Of a stretch of DNA of 23,632 bases, positions 14,720 to 21,791 are shown piece after piece (within the stretch, counting starts at the first letter, position 1; the number at the start of each line of letters is the position of its first letter). A model generated the notes under the pieces. It was not told where the DNA came from. It saw nothing but the letters and a program-made list of their open reading frames with translations, and searched no databases. Position numbers and translations under genes: made by a program. The stretch is from positions 1 through 23,632 of the forward strand of contig CAMYFZ010000022.1 in NCBI GenBank assembly GCA_947255165.1. The letters are read 5' to 3'. This DNA is from an uncultured Varibaculum sp. GTDB lineage: Bacteria > Actinomycetota > Actinomycetes > Actinomycetales > Actinomycetaceae.

Positions 14720-15148
14720 CTACGAATCTTTCCGCGAAGCGTAGTAAACCATCCGGTACTTTCCGATTTGTACGCTATCGCCAGTTTTTAACTGAGCAGA
14801 ATCCACCCGTTCCCGGTTGATATAGGTGCCATTTAAAGAACCGGCATCCCGGACTACGTAACCGCCCTCTTCGCGCACAAAGTTAGCGTGTTTGCGAGAA
14901 ACGGTGACATCGTCAAGGAAAATATCGCATTTAGGTTTGCGTCCCACCGTGACCTTTTCCGCGTTTAGTAAAAAGCGGGCGCCCACGTTCGGACCGCGCA
15001 CTACCACCAGCAAAGCCGACCCCTCCGGAAGCTGTGCAATGGTGTTGCGAGCATCTTCCGAAAGCGCACTGTTACCAGCCAGATCATCGTCCCTAATCGC
15101 GCCGATAACCGCGGTAGTTAAGGGATCTGCCGAGCCGTTTTCGCTCAT
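14720..15148 (-). CDS. garA: FHA-domain protein, GarA/OdhI-like
   Basis: Small cytoplasmic phospho-switch protein. In mycobacteria and corynebacteria it inhibits 2-oxoglutarate dehydrogenase and modulates glutamate metabolism until Ser/Thr kinases phosphorylate its N-terminus. The 142-residue product has the FHA domain at about 45-137, with Arg70 (VGRKPKCDIFLDD), Ser84-Arg85-His87 (VTVSRKHANF) and SLNGTYINRE (104-113), the phosphothreonine-binding residues. The LPEGSALLVVVRGPNVGARFLL run matches GarA closely. The N-terminal motif differs: GarA/OdhI have ETTSVFR, here it is LTTAVIG around Thr11-Thr12. The paired threonines are kept but the flanks are not. The ATG at 15148 has AGGAGG seven bases upstream. 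First gene of the block; the next gene starts after two bases. Confidence 0.93.
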   Translation of the reverse strand: MSENGSADPLTTAVIGAIRDDDLAGNSALSEDARNTIAQLPEGSALLVVVRGPNVGARFLLNAEKVTVGRKPKCDIFLDDVTVSRKHANFVREEGGYVVRDAGSLNGTYINRERVDSAQLKTGDSVQIGKYRMVYYASRKDS

Positions 15149-15271
15149 GGAGTCCTCCTCTTGCTAGTTCCTTGTCTGCCTACTCTGACAGGCTTTTCAA
15201 TGTTAACGCAAAAAATCTTTCGCCTCACGGCTTTGTCACATCTTGATAACGAAATTTCTGGCGACAAAATA

Positions 15272-15306
15272 TTGAGAAGCTACCGGCGCTGGTATAGTTT
15301 GCGCCA
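15272..15306 (+). promoter_or_regulatory. purU promoter predicting a leaderless mRNA
   Basis: An extended -10, TGGTATAGT (15290-15298), ends seven bases before the ATG at 15306, so transcription should start at or next to the start codon. A -35-like TTGAGA is at 15272-15277 (15-base spacer, short but tolerable with an extended -10). No Shine-Dalgarno precedes the ATG. Leaderless transcripts are common in actinobacteria. Confidence 0.6.
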
Positions 15307-16160
15307 TGACCGAACCCGTATCGCATCTCGTTTTAACCCTGTCCTGTCCGGATCGTCCCGGCATAGTCCACGACGTCACTAGAGTGATTGTCGAGGTAGA
15401 GGGAAATATTGTTGATTCTCAACAGTTCGACGATCCCGAAACTAAAATTTTCTTTATGCGGGTAGAGATCCATACCCGGCGTAGCGTGCAGGAGGTTCGG
15501 GAAGCTTTTACCCCCTTGGCGCAGCAGTATTCCATGCGTTGGAGTGTTAATGAGGTCGGCAAAAAAGTTCGCACCATTATTATGGTTTCCAAAGAAGGAC
15601 ACTGCCTGTCTGACCTGCTGTATCGGCGCCGTAATTTAAATTTGCCCCTCGAGGTAGTGGCCGTGATTGGTAACCATCCAGATTTGGCACCCCTGGCTCA
15701 GTTCTACGATGTGCCCTTCCTCTGTATCCCGGTGACCAAAGACACTAAAGCTAAAGCGGAGGCTGAGCTGCTCGCTCTTATCGATGCCGAGAATGTGGAA
15801 CTGGTGGTGCTTGCGCGCTATATGCAGATACTGTCCGATAAAGTTTGCGAGCGCTTGCACGGTCAAGTGATCAATATTCACCACTCTTTCCTGCCTTCAT
15901 TTAAAGGCGCCCGCCCCTACCACCAGGCTCATCAGCGGGGCGTGAAACTAATCGGCGCCACCGCCCATTTCGTTACCCCTGACCTAGATGAAGGTCCGAT
16001 TATTGCCCAAGAGGTAATTCCCGTCTCCCATCGGGATTCCACCGCCTCCATGAAGCAAAAGGGTCAAGACGTAGAACGGCGAGTGCTGGCCCAGGCAGTC
16101 ACCTGGTATTCCCAACGCCGGGTGCTCCTCAACGGCAACCGCACCGTCGTTTTCGAATAG
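15306..16160 (+). CDS. purU: Formyltetrahydrofolate deformylase
   Basis: Cytoplasmic enzyme that hydrolyses 10-formyltetrahydrofolate to formate and tetrahydrofolate, balancing one-carbon pools and supplying formate for purine synthesis. The 284-residue product is the normal length. An N-terminal ACT domain (about 7-85; CPDRPGIVHDVTRVIVEVEGNI) precedes a formyltransferase-fold catalytic domain (about 88-284). The catalytic triad of the fold is visible: Asn190 and His192 in INIHHSFLPSFKGARPY, and Asp228 in TPDLDEGPIIAQ. The start has no Shine-Dalgarno, but a good extended -10 ends seven bases before the ATG, so the mRNA is probably leaderless. It diverges from the FHA gene and converges on the nei-type gene with 60 bases between stops. 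Confidence 0.96.
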   Translation: MTEPVSHLVLTLSCPDRPGIVHDVTRVIVEVEGNIVDSQQFDDPETKIFFMRVEIHTRRSVQEVREAFTPLAQQYSMRWSVNEVGKKVRTIIMVSKEGHCLSDLLYRRRNLNLPLEVVAVIGNHPDLAPLAQFYDVPFLCIPVTKDTKAKAEAELLALIDAENVELVVLARYMQILSDKVCERLHGQVINIHHSFLPSFKGARPYHQAHQRGVKLIGATAHFVTPDLDEGPIIAQEVIPVSHRDSTASMKQKGQDVERRVLAQAVTWYSQRRVLLNGNRTVVFE

Positions 16161-16211
16161 GACGCGCCCGCGGGCAACAGTAGTCGTCAGCTTTTGGGCC
16201 TTTTCCCGCGA

Positions 16212-16228
16212 AAAAGTATCCTACTTTT
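16212..16228 (-). terminator. Weak AT-rich hairpin at the nei stop codon
   Basis: AAAAGTA (16212-16218) and TACTTTT (16222-16228) pair around TCC and include the TAG stop of the nei-type gene. On the minus strand the stem runs into TTTTT. It has only one G-C pair per arm, so it would be weak; I keep it as a possible terminator. Confidence 0.25.
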
Positions 16229-17081
16229 GGCACTTAGGACACCAGTAGCTGCGCCTGCCGGCCACTATCTGGTCGCGAATAATCCCCCCGCAGCGCCGAC
16301 ACGCTTCCCCGGAGCGTTGGTAAACCCAAAAACGCCCTTGGGAAGGATCGTCAGTAGTGCAGATCAAGCCTTCTTTCAGGCCGCGGCGCATTTGGGAACG
16401 CAAATCTTCCCACAGCGTGCGCAGACGTTTCACCGAAACTTTCGCGGCCTGCCGATTAGGGTTAATCCCGCATCGAAATAGGCATTCGGCGCGATAGATA
16501 TTGCCGGGGCCAGCAATAAAGGATTGATCCATTACTACTTCCCCAATCCGGCGAGTAGTTTTGCGAGCGCGGGCAATAAAACCCTCAGCAGTGCAAGAAT
16601 CAATCAGGGGGTCGGGCCCGAGGCGAGCAAGAATCTTCTCTACACCCTCTTTATCTAGCAGTTCGCACTGGTTAGGGCCAGATAGATCAGCTACTGCCCG
16701 GGAAAACTCTAGACGCAGCCGCACGTTTTCTCCGGGAGGTAGTGGCTGGAACTGGCCAGAAAAATTTTTATAGGTATCGCCGGGGTGCTCTCCGGGCATC
16801 CGGGGGGCGCCAATATGCCCGGGCAGGACTATTCCCGGTCCCGCCTGGAACTTCCACGAACCATAAAGCCCCAGATGTACGTGCAAGCTCGCCGGCTGGG
16901 AAATATCAAAATCTAAGAACAAATGTTTTCCCCAGGCCCAGGAGCGAGTAATTTTCGCGTTATCGAGGGCGGCCGCACCCTTTGCAAAACGTCCCTGGGG
17001 CGAAGATACACGCGCAGTGCCCAGTTTCGATAACTCGGCAAAAGCAATGGCTAAACGGTGAATGGAATGTCCCTCTGGCAT
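16221..17081 (-). CDS. nei: Fpg/Nei-family DNA glycosylase, mycobacterial Nei1 (Rv2464c)-like
   Basis: Base-excision repair glycosylase/AP lyase removing oxidised bases. The 286-residue product starts MPEGHSIHRL, so after Met removal Pro is the nucleophile and Glu the next catalytic residue. SSPQGRFA (26-33) and WGKHLF with Lys52 follow, then HVHLGLYG, the helix-two-turn-helix region with MDQSFIAGPGNIYRAE, and a C-terminal zinc finger with Cys261, Cys264, Cys281 and Cys284. The wording matches Mycobacterium tuberculosis Rv2464c better than Fpg/MutM. In that genome nei lies next to rpiB and pepN; here pepN is close by on the other side of an M13 peptidase gene and an rpiB-like gene is in the same window. 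The ATG at 17081 has no evident Shine-Dalgarno. Substrate preference within the family cannot be set from sequence. Confidence 0.93.
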   Translation of the reverse strand: MPEGHSIHRLAIAFAELSKLGTARVSSPQGRFAKGAAALDNAKITRSWAWGKHLFLDFDISQPASLHVHLGLYGSWKFQAGPGIVLPGHIGAPRMPGEHPGDTYKNFSGQFQPLPPGENVRLRLEFSRAVADLSGPNQCELLDKEGVEKILARLGPDPLIDSCTAEGFIARARKTTRRIGEVVMDQSFIAGPGNIYRAECLFRCGINPNRQAAKVSVKRLRTLWEDLRSQMRRGLKEGLICTTDDPSQGRFWVYQRSGEACRRCGGIIRDQIVAGRRSYWCPKCQK

Positions 17082-17109
17082 AGGACAATTGTTGCCTAGG
17101 GTGCTACGT

Positions 17110-17144
17110 TTGCCAAACTGCCGGGAATATCTAGGCTTGAAGCA
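17110..17144 (+). promoter_or_regulatory. M13 peptidase promoter, possibly leaderless
   Basis: TTGCCA (17110-17115) and TAGGCT (17132-17137) are 16 bases apart, and the -10 ends six bases before the ATG at 17144. No Shine-Dalgarno lies upstream of that ATG. This mirrors purU and suggests a transcript starting at the start codon. The overlapping TATCTA (17128-17133) is an alternative -10 without a matched -35. Confidence 0.45.
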
Positions 17145-19123
17145 TGAGCGAAAATTCCCTGGGGCAAGCCCCGCGTATTCAAGATGACCTCTACCGCCAT
17201 ATCAACGGTGCCTGGCTAGAAAGCTATGAAATCCCAGCTGACCGGGCTGTTGATGGGGCTTTCCGCGACCTGGTAGAGGACGCACTGGCCCACTGTCGCA
17301 CTCTTTGTGAGGACGCGGCTGCCGGCAGCCTGGAGCGCCCTAAGGATGGTGAAACCAGCAGTGAGCGTTGGGATTTTGATGCCAGCCGGATAGGGCAACT
17401 CTTTCAGGCTTATCTCGATCAAGACGCGTTAGTGGCACAGGGAACCGCCCCGATCGCTCCCCTGCTAGAAAAAGTGGGAAACTGCCAGAATCGGGATGAG
17501 CTAGCCCAGGTGCTTGGAGAGTTGGAAAGAGAAGGAATCGATTCTCCGGTAGCTTTCCTGGTGAGTATCGATGCCGAAAATCCCGAACGCTATATCGGTC
17601 AGTTCTATCAGGCGGGCTTGGGGTTGCCGGACGAGTCCTATTACCGTGAGGATGAACACCGCGAAATTCGGGAAAAATACCGGGAATTTTTAGCGCAAAT
17701 GGCCCTGGAAAGTGGGATTACTGCCGCCGGAAGCGAAACCGAGTTTGCCCGGCAAGTGTTTGATTTTGAAACCGCGTTAGCGGGCTACCACTGGGATGCG
17801 GTGCGTAGCCGCGACGCGCAAGCCACCAATAACCCCACCACTTTTCAGCAGTTTATCGGCGAAAATAAGGGATTTAACTATTCCGCATGGTCAGAAGGCT
17901 TGGGAGTCCAGCTTGAGGCCGGCGCGGACCCGATTAACCTCTATATGCCTTCCTACCAGGAAGGATTTGCCCGGCTGTGGGCAGGCACCGACCTGGCTAT
18001 CTTAAAGCAATATCTGCAGATGAAAGTGGTTTTGGCCTTTGCTCCCTACCTGGATCCGAAGCTGCAAGAGCTGCGTTTTTCCTTCTACGGAACTACCCTT
18101 TCGGGGACACCCGAGCGCCCCAAGCTGTGGAAACGCGCCGTAGGAACCGTGGAGTCAGTATTGGACGAGGCACTGGGTCGCGCCTATGTGGCCTATCATT
18201 TCCCACCTGAGCACCGCGCAGCGATGGAAAAACTGGTGGACGGGCTTTTAGATGCCTATAAAGATGCGATTAGCAAGCTGGATTGGATGGGGGAAGAAAC
18301 CCGGGAGCGCGCCCTCGAAAAACTTTCTAAGTTCACCTGCAAAATCGGGTATCCCCGCAGGTGGCGAGATGACTCGGGCCTGCGTTTTAACCCCGGCGCC
18401 ACCCTGGTAGATATGATTCGGGCTTCCAATGCTTTTGAAACCGACTTCCAGCTGGCGCGGATCTTAAAACCGGTGGATAGAGAAGAATGGCATATGAGCC
18501 CGCAAACGGTGAACGCCTACTATTCTCCGCTCACGAACGAAATCGTATTTCCCGCCGCGATCCTGCAGCCCCCATTTTTTGATCCTGAGGCTTCGCACGC
18601 CGCTAACTTCGGGGGCATCGGCGCGGTAATTGGCCACGAAATCGGGCATGGTTTCGATGATCAGGGCTCCCACTATGACGGTGATGGCAAACTTACTGAG
18701 TGGTGGACCGAGGCCGACCGGGAAGAATTCACTAAACGCACCGCGTCTTTGATCGCCCAATACGATGTTTACCGCCCCAGCGAACTACCCGGGGAGGACG
18801 TACACGTTAACGGCGCCCTCACTATCGGGGAAAATATTGGAGACCTGGGCGGTTTGGCGATTGCTTTTAAAGCTTGGAAACAGGCGCATCCGGAAGAAAG
18901 CGACTTGGCCCCGGAGTTCTTTTATTCTTGGGCGCGGGTGTGGCGCACCGCGATTCGCCCCGAGGCGGTTCGCCAACGCCTGGTGATTGACCCCCACTCC
19001 CCCGCCGAATTCCGCTGTAACGGGGTAGTTCGCAACCTAGATGCTTTCCACGATACTTTCCAGACCACGCCCGCAGATCAGCTCTGGATGGAGCCGGAGG
19101 AACGGGTAAAGATCTGGGAATAG
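17144..19123 (+). CDS. pepO: M13-family zinc metallopeptidase (PepO/Zmp1-like)
   Basis: Neprilysin-family endopeptidase that cleaves short peptides. The 659-residue product is the usual length for bacterial M13 enzymes such as mycobacterial Zmp1. The N-terminal two thirds are the helical M13_N region; the catalytic part has NAYYSP (457-462), the zinc motif HEIGH (498-502), the third ligand and following acid in ENIGD (563-567), and a C-terminal CNGVVRNLDAFHDTF. No signal peptide or membrane helix is visible, so it is either cytoplasmic or exported without a classical signal, as discussed for Zmp1. It lies 48 bases upstream of pepN on the same strand, giving a peptidase pair that may take peptides down to amino acids. 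The ATG at 17144 lacks a Shine-Dalgarno and is close behind a -10-like box. Confidence 0.95.
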   Translation: MSENSLGQAPRIQDDLYRHINGAWLESYEIPADRAVDGAFRDLVEDALAHCRTLCEDAAAGSLERPKDGETSSERWDFDASRIGQLFQAYLDQDALVAQGTAPIAPLLEKVGNCQNRDELAQVLGELEREGIDSPVAFLVSIDAENPERYIGQFYQAGLGLPDESYYREDEHREIREKYREFLAQMALESGITAAGSETEFARQVFDFETALAGYHWDAVRSRDAQATNNPTTFQQFIGENKGFNYSAWSEGLGVQLEAGADPINLYMPSYQEGFARLWAGTDLAILKQYLQMKVVLAFAPYLDPKLQELRFSFYGTTLSGTPERPKLWKRAVGTVESVLDEALGRAYVAYHFPPEHRAAMEKLVDGLLDAYKDAISKLDWMGEETRERALEKLSKFTCKIGYPRRWRDDSGLRFNPGATLVDMIRASNAFETDFQLARILKPVDREEWHMSPQTVNAYYSPLTNEIVFPAAILQPPFFDPEASHAANFGGIGAVIGHEIGHGFDDQGSHYDGDGKLTEWWTEADREEFTKRTASLIAQYDVYRPSELPGEDVHVNGALTIGENIGDLGGLAIAFKAWKQAHPEESDLAPEFFYSWARVWRTAIRPEAVRQRLVIDPHSPAEFRCNGVVRNLDAFHDTFQTTPADQLWMEPEERVKIWE

Positions 19124-19171
19124 GAACCCTTAAAAACAAGCATTAGGATAGGTCTAAAAACAGGAGAGGTT

Positions 19172-21730
19172 ATGCCGGGTACTAATCTGACAAAGATTGA
19201 GGCACAAGAGCGTAAGAGCGTTATCGGGAAAGTTGCTTACACCGTCGAGGTGGAGCTATCGGAAAGCGGAGATACTTTCCCTTCCCGCACGGTGATCGAT
19301 TTTGAAGCCGAGGAGGGTGCGAGCACTTTTGTGGACTTAATCGCCCCAGAAGTGCTGTCTATTAAGCTAAATGGCCAAGATTTGGGTACTGATTGTTACC
19401 GCGACCGGCGGATTGAGCTTAGCGACCTGCAGGCAGAAAACCGCCTGGAAGTGGTGGCTAACTGCGCCTATATGCACACTGGTGAGGGCGCGCATCGCTT
19501 TACGGATCCCGCCGATGGCCTCACCTATGTTTACACTCAGTTTGAGGTTCCGGATGCGCGAAGGGTATTTGCCTGTTTTGAACAGCCCGATCTAAAGGCG
19601 ACCTATCAGTTTTCGGTGACGGTACCGGAAAGCTGGACGGTGCTATCCAATATGGATACTCCGCGTCCGCAATCTTTGAAGGTGGAGCGCGCCGGGGATA
19701 GTAAGCAACATGTTTTCCGTTTTGAGCGCACCCCCTTGCTTTCCAGCTATATCACTGCCCTAGTGGCCGGCCCCTACCACAGCGTTAAATCGGTGCTTAC
19801 CAGTATTGATGGGCGCACTATTCCCTTGGGGGTTTACTGTCGGCAATCGCTAGCTAAATACTTAGACGCAGATTTTGTGCTGGAGCAAACCGTTGCGGGG
19901 TTCCGTTTTTACGAGTCCCGCTACGCCCGCCCCTATCCCTTCACTAAGTATGACCAGATTTTTGTTCCCGAATACAATGCGGGGGCGATGGAAAACGCCG
20001 GTTGTATTACTTTCCGGGATGAATATATTTTCCGCACCAAACCCTCCGGGGCTCAGTTAGAGCAGCTCACCAACACGATTCTGCATGAGCTCGCCCACAT
20101 GTGGTTCGGCGATTTAGTGACTATGAAATGGTGGGATGACCTGTGGCTAAACGAATCTTTCGCCGAGTTTATGTCGTATTGGTGCATGGCGGAAGGTACT
20201 CGTTTTAGTGACGCTTGGACCGGGTTCACGATGCGTAAAGTGTGGGGGGTTAACTGTGATCAGCTGCCCACTACCCATCCGATTGTGGCGCCGATAACCG
20301 ACCTGGCGGATGTGGAAGTAAACTTCGATGGTATTACCTATTCCAAGGGCGCGTGTGTGCTGCGGCAATTGGTGGCCTATGTGGGTGAAGATAACTTCTT
20401 GATGGCGTTGCGCAACTACTTCGCCAGCCACGAATATTCCAATGCTACTTTGGCGGATTTCTTAGGGGAACTTGAGAACGCCAGTGGCCGCAACTTGAAG
20501 GAGTGGAGCCAGGTTTGGCTGTTAGAGGCGGGGATTACCCAGCTGGAGTCGCAGATTCAGCGCGACCCGAGCGGTAAAGTTACCAGCTTCAGCATTATCC
20601 AGTCTTTGCCGCAGGAAGGCACCAGTTTGCGCCCGCACGCTACTACCGTAGGCGCCTACGATTTTGATGCCAATGGGAAACTGGTGTTGGCGCGCCGGGC
20701 TAGCGTAGATGTTCAAGGAGAGGTCACGTCGGTTCCCGGTCTGGTAGGTACCAAGCATGACGTTTATGTGCTTAATGACCAGGATTTGGCGTATGCGAAG
20801 ATTCGTTTCGATGCTGATTCTTGGGAGGTTATCCGCACGCGGGTTGGTGATTTCGCGGAATCTTTGCCGCGCGCGGTGATTATGTGTGCCGCCTGGGATA
20901 TGGTGCGTGACGGGGATTTGAGTGCTTCGAAATATCTAGAGATGGCTTTGGGGGCGCTCAAACACGAAACTAATTCTTCGGTTTTGAACGGAATTTTGCG
21001 GCATATCCAGGGCGCGTTGGCTTATTATGCTGCCGATCCCGACAGTGCGCATCGCCTGCTAGCGCCGGCGCTTTTCGCCTTGGCGGAGGAAGCAGAACCG
21101 GCCTCGGATCGTCAGCGTCAATTGGTGCGGGCATTCTTGCATGTTGCAGGAGCTAAAGAAGCTTCGGAAATCAAAGGTTGGTATGAGGACGGAAAAGTTC
21201 TCGAGGGCGTCAGCGTAGATACCGATCTGCGTTGGGATATGCTCTTTGCCCTGGCGGCTAACGGCCAGGCCAACGCAGATATGATCCGTAAAATGGAGGA
21301 AAGCGACGATACGATTACCGGTCGGGAGAACGCTTTCTTGGCGCGCGCCGCGATGCCGGGTCGCAAAAATAAAGCGCAGTGGGCGCAGCGAGTGCTGGAC
21401 GACACGACCCTCACCAATGGGCAGATCGATGCCCTGACAGCCGGAATCGCGCGTTCGCTTTGGCTACAGCCAGCTGATGCCGCCGATATTATCGAGCCCT
21501 ATTTTGCGGCGCTCAACGATATTTGGTCCTCCCGCACTATGCATATGGCAGAATCCCTGGTGGGCGGGCTTTATCCCTTAGCCGTGCAAAGCCGAGAAGG
21601 ATTTGACCTGGTAGAGCGGACTGAGCGTTGGCTGGCGGAGAACCCGGATGCCGATAAGGCACTGCGCCGCCTGGTACTAGAAGAGCTCGATGGGGCGCGG
21701 CGCTCTAAGCGGGCTCGCACCGGTAAATAA
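19172..21730 (+). CDS. pepN: Aminopeptidase N, M1 family
   Basis: Cytoplasmic zinc aminopeptidase removing N-terminal residues from peptides. The 852-residue product is typical for actinobacterial PepN. The ATG at 19172 has AGGAGAGG immediately upstream. An N-terminal beta domain is followed by the catalytic domain with the substrate-anchoring GAMEN (271-275), the zinc motif HELAH (305-309) and the third ligand Glu328 within WLNESFAEF. The C-terminal half (from about 520) is the helical ERAP1-like domain. All catalytic positions are intact. Co-directional with the M13 gene 48 bases upstream, though its good Shine-Dalgarno allows independent initiation. It converges on the polymerase gene, with 61 bases between stops. 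Confidence 0.97.
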   Translation: MPGTNLTKIEAQERKSVIGKVAYTVEVELSESGDTFPSRTVIDFEAEEGASTFVDLIAPEVLSIKLNGQDLGTDCYRDRRIELSDLQAENRLEVVANCAYMHTGEGAHRFTDPADGLTYVYTQFEVPDARRVFACFEQPDLKATYQFSVTVPESWTVLSNMDTPRPQSLKVERAGDSKQHVFRFERTPLLSSYITALVAGPYHSVKSVLTSIDGRTIPLGVYCRQSLAKYLDADFVLEQTVAGFRFYESRYARPYPFTKYDQIFVPEYNAGAMENAGCITFRDEYIFRTKPSGAQLEQLTNTILHELAHMWFGDLVTMKWWDDLWLNESFAEFMSYWCMAEGTRFSDAWTGFTMRKVWGVNCDQLPTTHPIVAPITDLADVEVNFDGITYSKGACVLRQLVAYVGEDNFLMALRNYFASHEYSNATLADFLGELENASGRNLKEWSQVWLLEAGITQLESQIQRDPSGKVTSFSIIQSLPQEGTSLRPHATTVGAYDFDANGKLVLARRASVDVQGEVTSVPGLVGTKHDVYVLNDQDLAYAKIRFDADSWEVIRTRVGDFAESLPRAVIMCAAWDMVRDGDLSASKYLEMALGALKHETNSSVLNGILRHIQGALAYYAADPDSAHRLLAPALFALAEEAEPASDRQRQLVRAFLHVAGAKEASEIKGWYEDGKVLEGVSVDTDLRWDMLFALAANGQANADMIRKMEESDDTITGRENAFLARAAMPGRKNKAQWAQRVLDDTTLTNGQIDALTAGIARSLWLQPADAADIIEPYFAALNDIWSSRTMHMAESLVGGLYPLAVQSREGFDLVERTERWLAENPDADKALRRLVLEELDGARRSKRARTGK

Positions 21731-21773
21731 GTTTTTGGTTAGTGGCGGTTGGCTAGTTTGAGAGCAGCTGGCT

Positions 21774-21791
21774 AAAAACGGCGGGCCGCCG
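21774..21791 (-). terminator. Rho-independent terminator of the DnaE2-type gene
   Basis: On the minus strand a 5-bp all-GC stem with a 3-base loop (CGGCG/CGCCG, 21779-21791) starts right after the TAG stop at 21792-21794 and is followed by TTTTT (21774-21778). A longer alternative stem pairs GTTAGTGGCGG (21738-21748) with CCGCCGCTAAC (21786-21796), one G-U pair, and could act in the pepN transcript. Confidence 0.65.

Noticed and set aside
16166..16175. Palindrome GCCCGCGGGC between purU and nei
   Set aside because: It has no loop and no T run, and a 10-base GC palindrome is easily met by chance; not called as a terminator or operator.
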